Assembly: GCF_001638985.1 (NCBI RefSeq) | Contig: NW_017265161.1 | Location: 192,576 to 256,575, forward strand | DNA: 64,000 bases | DNA from: Phycomyces blakesleeanus NRRL 1555(-) | Taxonomy: Eukaryota; Mucoromycota; Mucoromycetes; Mucorales; Phycomycetaceae | Direction: 5' to 3' | Shown here: piece after piece, positions 10,336 to 22,117 of the stretch | Layout of the letters: the number at the start of each line of letters is the position of its first letter | Position numbering within the stretch: position 1 is the first letter of the stretch | Translations under genes and position numbers: made by a program | The notes under the pieces: generated by a model | Told to the model about the DNA's origin: nothing | The model's database searches: none | The model's input: only the letters and a program-made list of their open reading frames with translations

Positions 10336-12937
10336 TAGTTGATTATTGACAGGGGTTGTTGTAAAAATAGCCAACTATTAACAAAATTTTGGCTGTCTGG
10401 CAGTGCGGTAACATTGCAGAATTCTTTGTAATTCTAGAAAAATTATATTCTATAATTTTTAGTTTTCTGATGGCAGCCAAGGCTGGATAGAAATCAATTT
10501 TTCTATTTGTAGAGCAAAAAACCAATAAGTACAATGAAAAAAGCATCATTCTGTCAAAAATAATGTTATGCAATCACACATCTTATCTTATTTTTTTGCT
10601 ATATTTAACTGAACAAATCAACTTAGAATTAATATCATTTTTATAACATTTTCTTTATAAGCATAACTATCTTCATGATTATGACTTAATAGTTGTTTTA
10701 TTTTATTTGTACTTAATGATAATAAAGAACAAATTACATTTAATAGATTATCAATTATACAACTTTTTATTAGATTTTTCAATAATTTTATTTATTTAAT
10801 TATTTAACAAGCCAATTGCAAAGCTACAAGTATCACAATATGTGCATTTAATAAATATTGATTTTTCTTTATCTTATTTTTTGACAACAAGTTCTCTTAA
10901 TACTTAATACTGTTGATATTTTACTTATTTGATTATCTGAGTATATTGAGTCAAGTCTATCAAGATTGATCAATAGTACTGTTTTTCTCTTATTTTTTTA
11001 TTATTGATTTTATTATCTTTAATTCTACTTTTTCTTTTGAGTTTGTCTTTCCCTCTCTTGTAGAAAAGAGAGATTATTTCACATCTATAAACTCATACAA
11101 ACCTCAAAAACAGTGATAACATATCACCTGTCAACATTTATCACAAATACAAGTACCACATGTGTCGTTATGTCATGTGTGTTATGGACAGGTACAGCTT
11201 TTGATCATGTCATGGTGTCCAGTACTGGAAGGTCAGTCTGCTTGATAAGTTTGTTCAGTAGTTTGTTGTGACATGTTGTCTTAGTTATGAGAGGGTGACG
11301 TCAATAGTTTGTTGATGTGATACTGTGCCCTCAGTAGTAAGAGAAGATTTTTCTATACACAGAAAAAATCTTGTTTCTGTTCCCTGTTCTTTCTACACAC
11401 AATACATTTTCTTTTTCCCTTGTTAACATATTTGTTCACATTGTACTCCTTCGAAATCATGGTCACCCATGCTAGTAACATTCCTCTTCTACAATGTGCA
11501 CTGAAAAAATTATATGATTTCATCAAGTAGAAAAAAAGCAAATATCAGATTGAAAGCATGGATTTCAACATGATTCTATCATAGTTACCCCCTAAATACT
11601 TAGTATACTTGTAACAAGTAGAAAGAAGCTTAGAATCATAGAGAAAGTATTATTCTGGTGGATAGCAATATTGTTCTTCAGTCTGCTAACATTATTTGAA
11701 TATATGCTGCACAGGTTTGTGTTGTGCATTTGAATTATATGAGTATTATATTCCATTTTGAATCTGTATTTAATTTATAAAAAGGAGTGGACATGGATAC
11801 TGCTTTAACATATATACTTTCCTATATTTTGTTATATAATTATTTGCTGTTTTATAATTGATATATGTGGGAAAGTACACTTTAAAACTTATAATCTGTG
11901 GGAGAGTATTCTTTTTAATACAGACATAAATACTTCTTTAACCGACATACTTTCCCCATTTTTCACTGTATATTTAACTCTAGTTTTATAATAAAAATTT
12001 GTGGGATAGTATACTTTATGATGTATAATATGTGGGAGAGCATACATTTTAAAATTTTTTTTTGTATTGGTTTGGTTGAAAAATTGGTTTTATTTGTTTA
12101 TTTTGGATGATTGAAAAAGAAACTTTTTTTTTGAAAAACATGGTGATTGTATAATAGTTGTTTATAAAACTATTAAATCCATTAATGCTTCTAAGCATAT
12201 GCTGCTAATTGATCTTTGATTTAAGCTATTATACTAGTGCTTACATGAAGATATAACAAGCTTTTAAAGCCATGTAACAAAAAAATTGAGAAAACAATTT
12301 TTAAACAGAAGAAAATGTGCAAGCTAATATCATTTTGATGTAATTGTTATATGAAAATATCTTGAAAAGAACTTACTGATCTAAAAATAATATAATCCTT
12401 GCTGTACAAACTATTATTATGAAATACTATGATTAACAATGCATTTAAGATAAGTATACAAGCAATTGACACATAATAGACTTACTAAACACTGTTTTTT
12501 ATATAATAAAATAGTATAGACTGATTGGATAAATTCTGTTAAAGAAATATAATAGCATCAAACACAAGATAATAATTAAAATATAGAAGGTGCAAAACTT
12601 TAATAAACACGTACTGTCAAATTTCATGAGAATATCATTGCCAAGAGAATTGAATAGATACTATGTCTAGTATATTAAAGCTTTGTGTAAAAGAAATAAA
12701 AAACAACAATGTGTGAGTATATAAGATCATAACATGTTTCGAATTAGATATTATATATAGATGAACACATATAGATTGAATGGTCATACAAGGGGAAATA
12801 AGTAAGTAAACTAGATCATAAGTAAAAATAATAAAATAATAGAATAAACTTACTGGGTAACAAGTGTTAAAAATATATAAAAAAAAGATAAAAGAAAAAA
12901 AGAAAGAAAACATCTTTCTGAATTATAGTGCACTTAG
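10336..12937. other. AT-rich DNA without recognisable genes
   Basis: No coding frame with sensible composition is visible on either strand. A degenerate tandem duplication of about 130 bp occurs near 11795-12055. The rest is AT-rich and probably ancient transposon debris. Confidence 0.5.
11795..12055. repeat. Two diverged tandem copies of a ~130-bp unit
   Basis: Each unit contains a CTTTAAC...ACATACTTTC-like stretch, then TTTTATAAT, then two short blocks of the form GTGGGA-AGTA-ACTTTA and GTGGGAGAG-AT. The units start near 11795 and 11922. Similarity is clear but not exact. Confidence 0.5.
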
Positions 12938-13275
12938 AAAACTGGACTCCACTAAGAAAAGATTTATTCTTTTCCATGTATCTTCTGCAATTCTTATTAT
13001 TTTAAAATACTTTTTAAACACACTAAGACGTCAGTTAAAGAAGTACAATATACTATAATTTTAGCTATAAATATGATGTTGATAAAAAGTTATATCAAGT
13101 TATTCTGAAAAATTGAGAGTCCGATTTTCTTCAGTAGGGGGCAATTTTTTTTTATTTTTTATTTATAAGGTGCTCTTTCTTCAAAATGCATCAATGCATT
13201 CTGCTTTGCATTGATGCCACAAGATTCTGGCAGATCTCTTCCAGAATACTATCCCACTCTTTTTGGAAGCGGGCC

Positions 13276-14233
13276 TGTGGTGATCCAGACACTTGGTTGT
13301 TGGATTTATTACATCTAAGAACATATTCCTATTATTATAGTAAAACAGCTATCATTACAAGAACAAATGAATAATTTATTTATTTTACTTATGGTAAATC
13401 AATAAGACCAATAATTAATTACAGTAAGTACTGTAATTATGACAGCTCAGTAAGCATTGAGTTAATATGAGGACACTGCAATTAGATTAAATTATAAACA
13501 TAGCAGTACCAGCTCTCTAATATCTAAATGAACTCAGACTTAAGAAATTAAGATGTGACTGACAAAGCAGATCGTGTTTTGATATAAAAAGGACAACTTT
13601 GTATTCTTTAATAAAGACAACCTATATACAGTCTCAAAGTATTCTTATATACGTCTCAATCTTTTTACTGTTGATTTTATTCTATATGTTGTGGTGGTTG
13701 AAGTTGAAGAAGTTTTTAAGAGGAAGAATTGAAGATTTGAAATTAAGAACAAAGATTCGTGAGAACTTGTGTAGGTTTTGTTTATTGAGAAAGATTTTGT
13801 ATCAAAGTTTTACCAGGTTCCTACACTGAACTACTACTGCTATTTATATTGTTTTGGATTGGGAAAATTATATGACTGGGGTCAGGTAATCGATCCTATC
13901 TGAGCCTTAATCAGAGCAACGTGATCTTGGGATAATTAATGTATGATTAATTATATAAATGTGTGTAGTCCCAATGAAGTATTAACATCGAAAGTAAATG
14001 TGTTTATGAGTTATAATTATGCTTATAATAATCCACTGATGTATCCCATATTATGGTGATATCATCATATGAAATATAATCACTATCATGCATGCTAAAT
14101 CTGTGTGTTAAATAATAAAGTAATCGGTAGACACCTTTGACTGGAATAGCTGAGGCCTTATATTATTTCCTTCAGACTTATTCTCAATTACAGCAGTAGT
14201 CAATACTCATTTACAACACTATAAAACTTCACA
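13276..14233 (+). repeat. Solo LTR, family 1 (TGTGGTGATCC...TTCACA), with a second LTR inside
   Basis: It begins TGTGGTGATCCAGACACTTG and ends ATAAAACTTCACA. It is flanked by a perfect 5-bp target duplication GGGCC (13271-13275 and 14234-14238). Without the nested insertion it is 421 bp and nearly identical to the 422-bp copy at 37989-38410. It lies in the C-terminal coding part of the Tc1 transposase. No internal retrotransposon sequence of this family is in the window. Confidence 0.9.
13687..14218 (-). repeat. Solo LTR, family 2, reverse orientation, nested in the family-1 LTR
   Basis: A 532-bp reverse-complement copy of the LTR of the Gypsy element at 26312-32471 (TGTTG...CAACA ends). It has a perfect 5-bp target duplication CTATA (13682-13686 and 14219-14223). 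It splits the family-1 LTR just before its last 15 bases. Confidence 0.93.
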
Positions 14234-15505
14234 GGGCCCGCAGCTCTCTCATAGACTTGACAGCCTTCTTATACTTGTACAGCTTGTTCTTACTGTATGC
14301 CCAAAGGTTTTCAATGAGATCGAGATAAGACAAATATGGTAGAAAGTTAATGACCTCAATCCCCTCTTTCTTCAACCACTTCTTTGTATTGGCTGCTGTG
14401 TGGGATTTTGCATTATTGTGCAAAAACTCGATTTCTGACTTGCTCAGATTTTGCTCCTCCAATGTTTTCAGAAGGTCTTGCTGAAGAACAGCCACGTATT
14501 TTGGGCTGTCCATGTTCTGCACGATCTTCACTATCTTTCCGTGTCCTTTGGATGAAAAACATTTCCATACCATGATGTGTACTCCAGTACAGACAGGTGG
14601 AGAAGCATTCTTGGTTTTTTTGGTGACTGCCTTCTTAAGTCTCCACTTTCACCTCTTTCCATCACATTCAAAGTGATTGATCTTGAACTCATCTGAGAAG
14701 ATTACCAACTTCCAGTCTTCTACTGTATAATTGATGTAGTTTCTGGAAAATGCCATGAGCTTCTTACAAATGGCGGGTTTGATTTCACCTTCAGAGGTTG
14801 CTCCTGTTCACAGGTGAAGCTGGATGTCTTCAACAATGTTCTTATTGCTGGAGGCTGTACAGTGAATCCCTTACTGCACAGTTGTCCTGCTGCCTCCATT
14901 GTTGTCAAGAATTCCTCATTCTTAAAGGCACAAACAATACGGCGGGCAAGTGTTGCATTAATTTGGGCAGGTCTACCCTTGCCCTCAAAGGCAGGAATCT
15001 CCAATTTTCGTCTATGTCTTTTGACCATGGTATCAGATACCCCAACAATTGCTGCCACTTTGGCTGCAGACATGCCCTGTCTAAGGTGAGCTTCGATAGA
15101 AAGAGATTTTGCTTGCAAAATTTGAGCCATGTTGATTTGAAAATTAAAGAGAAAAACAAAGCAAAGATCTGAATATACTTGCCTGATATCTATATAAGTT
15201 ACACAGATATAATGCAGTACCAAAAGGTATTACGTATGCATATAGTTGAAATAAATAACATATGCATAAAAAAAAAACAACTTCTTTAATTTTTTGCCCC
15301 CTACTGAAAAAAATCGAACTCTCAATTTTCAGAATAACTTGATATACCTTTTTATCAACACCATAATTATAGCTAAAATTATAGTATATTGTACTTCTTT
15401 AACAGACGTCTTAGTGTGTTCAAGAAGTATGTTAAAATAATAAGAATTGCAAAAGATACATGGAAAAGAATGAATTCTTTCTTAGCGGAGTCTGGTTTTC
15501 TAAGC

Positions 15506-15821
15506 ATATTATAAAAAACCAGAATTATAATAAATTGTGAGTGATATATATATAATAATGCAAAAGAAACAAGCTGGATGAATATAAATTTCTAAATGAA
15601 GATATAAGCTTGTGCACCCAACCTATATACTCCTCTGAGTTAAAACCAAAGTATTTGAACATGAATAAAGAAGATATTTTTTTGATAAATAAGATGCAAA
15701 ACCTATTGAATTACTATCCCTTCCCCTTTCCTCTTTTTATTTGTATGTATAGACCCACCAAATTTTATAAAGTTTACTTTGATAATATCAATCGATATTA
15801 AAGTTTTTTCATGTATAGAAA
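15506..15821. other. AT-rich spacer, nothing recognised
   Basis: Lies between the Tc1 inverted repeat and the next reading frame. No motif or coding frame with recognisable similarity is seen. Confidence 0.4.
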
Positions 15822-17050
15822 ATGAACAATTTTGCATCTGCTGACTATTTGTTCAACAACTTTATGTATGCTGCTATTGCACACAGTGCTGCACCAGGTA
15901 GTAGCAACTTCATGCTACCTGATAATGCAATGACTGCTATGATGTCAACTCATAGTCAGGCTACCAAAAGTATATCAGATTCATTGATTTTGATGATGAG
16001 CACAATGAACAACCAATTAGAAGGTCTGGCAAACCAGGTTTTACTCATGACTGGTGATATCACTTTATCCAACCAGACCATGACTTGCCTTCAGAAGACT
16101 GCGACCAATATCCTCGCTGGTCAGACTGTCATTCACGATGTTGCTTCCAGATGTAATACTACATCAAGCACTGAACTTGTTAGTGGTTTTTCATCTTTGA
16201 TGGAAGAAGATGTGTAGAAATATCAGTAAGTCTTTTTTTTAAAAAATGATAAAACCATCTAACACTACTCTTGTAGACTTTTATTAAGAACCATGTTAAG
16301 ACGCAAAACTTTACTAGCAACAATACAAAAGAAATTGCTGCAAATGGTGCAAAGTCAGAATGGGTGATGACAAGCTACTTAATGAGTAGTGATAACTGTG
16401 GTCTTGCATCAGCTATGAGCGCGTACTTGCAGAGACAGCCCTGTTCTACTGGGATGGCTACGCATGTTCTTGAAGGTATGGTAAAAAACCATTTCAGCAA
16501 CCAAGTGCCTGAGTCTTGCAGATCCACCAAAACCACAGGAAGGAAAAACACTGCCACAAGAACACGTCAGCGTGATGTGGCAGTAAGTCATTCATTTAAT
16601 ATATAGATATATTATGTCACTTACAATTTTTAATATATTTTCAGCTTCTACTCTGGCGTGAACTTGCATACAAAGAAAACAAAGATGCAATTGACAAGTT
16701 TATGGATAGAGTTGACTGTGCCCATGCTATCCAGAAAGTCACCATGTCTGATGAAGAGTCTGATAACAAGGATTCTGCAAGAAACAAAACTCTTATGGCT
16801 TATTGTTCTAGTTGGAGAAGTATTGAGATAATATATTTTTGTAGAGATTTAAAGTATAACAGAGAATTAACTCATATAATTAAAAATTAAATAGCTCCAA
16901 AAGCTCTTTACTTCCCTTGACAATTATTCCTCTTTGAAGGCAAAGAAAAGAGCTGTAAGAAAGATCACATGTGTTTGGACTATACATGACGCAGCTGTAC
17001 CAGTCAATTTAGAAGTTCCATTAGCTCAATGGACTATTAAAAGTCAATAA
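15822..17050 (+). pseudogene. Unknown spliced gene, probably transposon-associated, partly decayed
   Basis: The first exon starts at ATG 15822 and encodes a helical, Met/Ser/Asn-rich N-terminus (e.g. MMSTMNNQLEGLANQ). It reaches TAG at 16215-16217, followed closely by a GTAAGT donor. A later exon (about 16272-16583) contains AKSEWVMTSYLMSSDNCGLA and VLEGMVKNHFSNQVPE, and ends at donor GTAAGT (16584). After a 61-bp intron (acceptor TTTTCAG), the next part encodes LLLWRELAYKENKDAIDKFM, KVTMSDEESDN and SSWRS, then an interruption. A frame with KKRAVRKITCVWTIHDAAVP ends at TAA 17048-17050. I do not know the function. Location in a transposon island and its decay suggest an accessory protein of a DNA transposon. 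Confidence 0.45.
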
Positions 17051-17529
17051 ATAAGATATAATTTTCCACTTTCAAAAACTTATATATAGACAACAAATAT
17101 TTTCTTGATAATGTATTAATAATAAATTGATAAATAGATATATATATCTGTTTATGCATACACTTTTCTAAATAATGGGGCTATTAGCATGCAAATATTA
17201 CCAGTGACAGTTGTATGTACACCAATTGCAGCAGGTATCAAGCTTCGATAAACAGGTAAAATGTTCTAAAAGTCACTTCTTGTCAATGTAAATTCATTTA
17301 ACTCAATGTACTGATTACTTTGTGTATCTTGACTTGCTGTTTTATATCATCTAACATAAGCAAATACATGCCTATCTGCTTGGTATGTCACAAGATTGAT
17401 GATGTCACTGACAAAAAGATATTGAATTTGGCCAGTAAAGGCACTCATTTCATGGCCATTGTTTTCATGAAACATTGCTTACATTATTAAACCCTGTCAA
17501 ACTATATCATTACTACCTTTGTAAATCTG
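17051..17529. other. AT-rich DNA, nothing recognised
   Basis: Short frames only; no similarity recognised on either strand. Confidence 0.35.
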
Positions 17530-18000
17530 TCAAAAAAGATTGATTGATGAAATTTTGTGAATAATATTGTTCATAAAAAAATTACCAAAGACTGCCTGCC
17601 TGTAACTTTTCAGTGAAGTATTGTTGTATGCTGTTTTGTAGTACTCAAGTAGATGAGCATACTCATCTTCTTCCATTGGCATAAACTTTCTAAGATTGAA
17701 AGAAAAGACAGATGGAGGAAATAGCTCATTACCCTTTACATTGTCAATAGTCACAACAGCAGAATCAAGAAAGTTCTTCAAATTGAAACCAGAAGCAGTC
17801 AATGAGTAAGATGTGGCAAGGATGGAAATAGTAGTGACAAGAGTTGGAACTGAACTAATGAGCTCGTATATCAAGGAATGGTGCAATGTAGTGAATGAGT
17901 GGGAGTACTGTATAAGCAAGATCTAATTTATATGCATCCTCAAAGTATTTACACATAAAGGTTCCTTCAAACCCGTCTCTCTTGTTTGTCTTATAGTTTT
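17530..18000 (-). pseudogene. Fragment of an unknown, probably transposon-encoded protein
   Basis: Two minus-strand frames, offset by a frameshift near 17900, give a plausible protein. First comes KRDGFEGTFMCKYFEDAYK (about 17995-17930). Then comes a stretch ending NVKGNELFPPSVFSFNLRKF and MPMEEDEYAHLLEYYKTAYN (17750-17610). It stops at 17530. No domain is recognised. It is cut on its upstream side by the LTR at 18019. Confidence 0.4.
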
Positions 18001-18018
18001 TTAATTGACTATTGTATC

Positions 18019-18550
18019 TGTTGTAAATTAGTATTAACTACTGCTGTAATTGAGAATAAGTCTGAAGAAAATAATATAAGGTCTCAGCTATTCCAGTCAA
18101 AGGTGTCTACTGATTACTTTATTATTTAACACACAGGCTTATCATGCATGATAGTGATTATATTTCATATGATGATATCACCATAATATGGGATACATCA
18201 GTGGATTATTATAAGCATAATTATAACTCATAAACACATTTACTTTTAATGTTAATACTTCATTGGGACTACATTCATTTATATAATTAATCATACATTA
18301 ATTATCCCAAGATCACGTTGCTCTGATTAAGGCTCAGATAGGATCGATTACCTGACCCCAGTCATATAATTTTCCCAATCCAAAACAATATAAATAGCAG
18401 TAGTAGTTCAGTGTAGAAACCTTGTCAAATTTTGATACCAAATCTTTCTCAATGAACAAACCCTACACAAGTTCTCACAAATCTTCATTCCTCATTTCAA
18501 ATCTTGAATTCTTCCTCTTACAACTTCTTAAAACTTCAATCATCACAACA
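18019..18550 (+). repeat. Solo LTR, family 2, forward orientation, without target duplication
   Basis: A 532-bp copy of the Gypsy LTR with scattered substitutions (TGTTGTAAATTAGTATTAAC...CATCACAACA). The flanking pentamers are GTATC and TGAAA, so there is no target duplication. The two sides also carry unrelated transposon fragments. This suggests recombination between different LTR copies or a deletion, not simple excision at the original site. Confidence 0.9.
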
Positions 18551-18570
18551 TGAAATAAATGTAGAAAACT

Positions 18571-20540
18571 TTGTGCAAAAGAACTGATGTATGGAGAGAC
18601 AAAAAATGTCACCAAGCAAGATTTTATATATCAGACAGAAATGTTTGTCTTGCTCAGAAAGACACTAAGCTTTGTTATTGCGAAGCCACTATTTTCATCA
18701 AGCAATATGTCAACAACCCTGAAGTAGTTTTAATTTATATAACAAACGATCATACCAACCATGTTCCTGGCAATGCTTCTGAAATTAGAATATTGTTTTT
18801 ACCTTCTGAGGCCATCAAAATTACTGAAGATCAGTTAAAAGAGTGCATCACCTATAGAAATACTAGAATTTCAGCTTTGAAACAAATTGAAGAGTGAGGC
18901 GTAGACATTAGAAAGCCCAATTATGAAGACATCTATAACAGAATGAGAAAGATGTGTGAATAATACTATAAGAGAAAAGTTATTTAAAAAGTGTTAAATA
19001 AAAAATATAGATGAAGAATTTACTGTATAAGTTTCATTCTGATGAAAATAAGTCTCTGAATATTTGGATGCGTGAGAAGTTACTATCACAGAACTACTGT
19101 ATCTTTACTGGCAATCTTTCTGCATACAGCAACAAAGCACAGCATTTTGCGTTTGGATTTCAATCACCATCTCAAATGATGCTTATGAGAATTTCCCAGT
19201 CGTTTTGTCTTGATGCAATACACAACATCTCTGCATGCAACATTGAAATATTATACTCGTTTATTACTCGCCATTCTGATACTGGAAAAGGGTCTCCTGT
19301 TGCATACATGATTACAAACGATCATAGTGTTGGCCCTATTAATCAATGACTTGTACATCTTTGCGAGAAAAGCTGTTTCACTCCCTTATATATTACCATC
19401 AATTGTAGTATTGCTGAAGTTAATGCAATTACAGCAGCATTGCCACAGACCATCATTCATTTCTGCAAGTTTCATGTTTTGCATGCCTAGTAGCATAATT
19501 TAGACAGCAAAGTAAAGCTTGATGCTTCATACACATCAGAACAACTTGGCAAATACAAGTATGAGCTCAAGGCCAATCTGAAAAATATACTTATTGAATC
19601 AGATGAGAATGAATTTTTGAGAAAAATCCAGGAGTTTAGGCTTTGTATACAAAGTCAGCAACAATTCCTGGCTTATTTCAAACGTAAATGGATTGGAACA
19701 GAAGAATTGTTGAGAAGATGGGGAAGGCCATATGTTGCAAATGACCACCAAAGATATTTGACAAACAATTACATGGAATCGTGGCACAACCAATTGAAAA
19801 CAATATACTTTGGCCATACTTGCATAAGACGATTGGACTGTCTTGTCTTTATTTTGACAAACGATGTGGAGTTTTTTTACAATGAAGAAGTGGAACGAAT
19901 CTACATACAAAATGGACAAATGGGTCCGATTGAAAATGAACTTGCTTGACACTCTTTTTCTGCCAATACCATACAAGATGACATGCTCCCTTTCATAATC
20001 ATTAATCCTTTTAATGAGATTGGCAATAGCATGGAAGACTTTAATGGCAAGTGGACAGTAAAGTCATTTACAGATGAAACACAATGGTATCAGGTTAATG
20101 TACCAAACAATTTGATACAAAATTGCACTTGTCTTAATTTTGCTTCACGTCAAATTCTCTGTAAACACGCACATCTCCTAAAGAGATTTATTGGTCTAGA
20201 CTTTGCGTATACAGTTCAAAGGGAAAACAACCACCTCCAACTGCAAAGATCGCTTGCATCTGAGCATGAAGTGGCAGTTGTTAATGAGGAAGTTGAAAAT
20301 GAAACAAATACAGTTGTTGTAAATAGTAGAAACAATTCTGTTTGGTTGCAAAGAATCATAGCCCAGAATACAACACTTCATTATCAAAGAGAAGACTTAG
20401 AGCAGTTGATAGATGTTCCAGGAATTGATGAAGCCGAATTACAAGTGATTAGTGATTTACTTGGGGAAGCAATGAACTGTATAGATACTCTTAGAAATGC
20501 AAACTCTTTCCACTTTAGAAATCTTAATACACAAAGATAA
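18571..20540 (+). pseudogene. MULE transposase (copy 2), decayed, with SWIM zinc finger
   Basis: The N-terminal part (18571-18897) resembles a FAR1/WRKY-like DNA-binding segment (CYCEATIFIKQY...NDHTNHVPG). The main frame runs 19011-20540 with the MULE domain FCLDAIHNISACNIEILYSF, RHSDTGKGSPVAYMITNDHS and FHVLHA, then LLRRWGRPYVANDHQRYLTN. It ends in a SWIM finger (CTCLNFASRQILCKHAHLLK) near 20125-20180. In-frame stops are TGA 19347, TAG-TAG 19488-19493 and TGA 19947. There is also a frameshift and stops between 18897 and 19011. MULE transposases cut and paste DNA in the nucleus; this one cannot be functional. Its terminal repeats were not found. Confidence 0.75.
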
Positions 20541-21114
20541 TAAAAAATTACAATTATGTTCTATAATAATATGTTTGATAAAGAGAAAAAAATGTAAAAA
20601 AAATATTAATATTCCAAAAGAAACAATAAAAGTAAAAGCTGTCACTGCTTCTACACATCTTTATAATTTAAAGCCCCTTGTGACATAAAAAAGTAGACCC
20701 CCCAAGTAATTTAAATGGCGTGCAAGAAAATAAGTAGATACAAAATTTGTTAAAGTGGAATATGAAGTCTCTGCTCAAATTTACTGTGAATGGAAAAAAG
20801 GATGGATACAAAAAATCTGAAAAATGGGAGGTCCAATAATTGCAATTATAGGACTTCAAAAAATGTGTTTCAAAAAAAATGTTTCAAAAAAATGTTTTTA
20901 TCTTGGTTTCAATAAAAAATTGTACTAGAATTACACATTATATATACTAGCAGCTAGTCTAGTGTAGCAGCCTCTCTTATGCAATAGATTGGGAGATAGA
21001 CATAGTAAAAGTAAAGAAGAATGACTATTAAACAGAAACAAAGTATTTATGTTATGATCTTTGAAGTAAATAATATAGTAAATTACTTTTTTATACTAGA
21101 TAGACAATGTTATA
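20541..21114. other. Spacer after the decayed MULE
   Basis: No gene. The stretch CATAAAAAAGTAGACCCCCC at 20684-20703 could be part of a transposon terminus, but no inverted partner was found. Confidence 0.3.
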
Positions 21115-21657
21115 TGTGGTGATCCAGACACTCGGATGTTGGATTTATCACATATAAGAACATATTCATATTGGGATAGCGTAGTAGCTATCATCTTGTC
21201 AGTATAAAATATATATAAACGATTAAGTAATCAGCCCAATAATTATTACAGTTAGTACTGTAGATAATATCTTAAAGATTGTTAAGATAATTATATCATA
21301 CTGCCAGGTAAACTGTGTCAGATCGATATGGAGCTAATTTAGTAGGAAGTCCTAAAGCTCTAGTATAAAAGAGAAAAGAATAGCTAAGAGCTAAAGAAGT
21401 ACGATTTATGACTTGATGTCATAATTGTAACACCGACACTAGTTAAGCAGTAAATACACTCTAATAACCAAATATAGTAAAGGAAGAAAGCCTTAAGAAA
21501 CTAAGACGTAATGACAAGAGCAGATTGTGTTTTCTTATAAAAAGGGACACTTTTTATTTATGAATAAAGACAACTTATATACAGTCTCAAAGTATTTCTA
21601 TACGTCTCTATTCTCAAATATTTTATTTTTCTATTGTTTCGTACCTGAAATACCACA
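21115..21657 (+). repeat. Diverged solo LTR, family 1
   Basis: Starts TGTGGTGATCCAGACACTCG and shares blocks with the copies at 13276 and 37989, notably GATTGTGTTTT...ATAAAAAG near the 3' part, GAATAAAGACAACTTATATA and CAGTCTCAAAGTATT. It ends at TACCACA (21657). Flanks TTATA and ATATA match at four of five positions, consistent with an old target duplication. At about 543 bp it is longer than the other copies. Confidence 0.75.
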
Positions 21658-22117
21658 ATATATAAGACTTATCTAAAGAGATGAGGGTAAAGTTATTAAC
21701 AAAAGTAAAGGAGAAGACTGATTGTTTAGTTATCTTAGGAGCAGATACCTTATAATACCACAACAGACAGCTTGGCATAGTTTGAAGTAACTTCCTAATA
21801 CAATCTCATGTTGGAATCTCCATAGAATCTAATAAAAAAATATATATTAGTATCAATATGAAGTAGGGCATAATAAATATATTACTTACTGAGGGTGTTC
21901 GGTATGATGGACGCTATCATCTTGTTAGATTACGCTTGAAACTTACCTTTCAGTCATGAGAAAAAAAAAGAAAAAGAAGGAAACAAGTAAACAAAAAAAA
22001 ATTAGCTCACATTATTTCACATGATTTTTTTAGCAGTCATTTTTTGCATGATTAAAGATATGGTACCTCGAATTAGTTTACGCTTTTCTACATCTTTCGT
22101 TCCAAAGATTTTTAAAC
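21658..22117. other. Spacer upstream of the zinc-finger transposon gene
   Basis: No convincing gene. It may include the 5' end of the zinc-finger element, but no terminal inverted repeat was recognised. Confidence 0.3.

Larger units (their letters stand above)
13191..15130 (-). pseudogene. Tc1-like DDE transposase, broken
   Basis: On the minus strand from ATG 15130: an N-terminal helix-turn-helix (AHLRQGMSAAKVAAIVGVSD) and a second DNA-binding region (KGRPAQINATLARRIVCAF). After a frameshift near 14750 comes the first catalytic block VEDWKLVIFSDE, a stop (TGA at 14649-14651, where Trp is expected), then MVWKCFSSKGHGKI. The second catalytic block reads LHNNAKSHTA, where Tc1 enzymes normally have Asp before the Asn, so a catalytic Asp is lost. 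The third block is YLDLIENLWAYSKNKL. The C-terminus is interrupted by the LTR at 13276-14233; beyond it the frame resumes (FQKEWDSILEEICQN) and stops at 13191. Confidence 0.8.
12938..15505 (-). mobile_element. Tc1/mariner-type DNA transposon with long inverted repeats, split by LTR insertions
   Basis: Left (about 12938-13150) and right (about 15287-15505) ends are imperfect inverted repeats of about 200 bp. They pair through blocks such as CTCAATTTTCAGAATAACTTGATAT, TACTTCTTTAAC and GACGTCTTAGTGTGTT, with the inner motif CAGTAGGGGGCAA at both sides. Without the 963 bp added by the LTR insertion, the element is about 1.6 kb, the usual Tc1 size. The exact ends and the TA target duplication are not certain because the outer repeat decays gradually. 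Confidence 0.8.
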
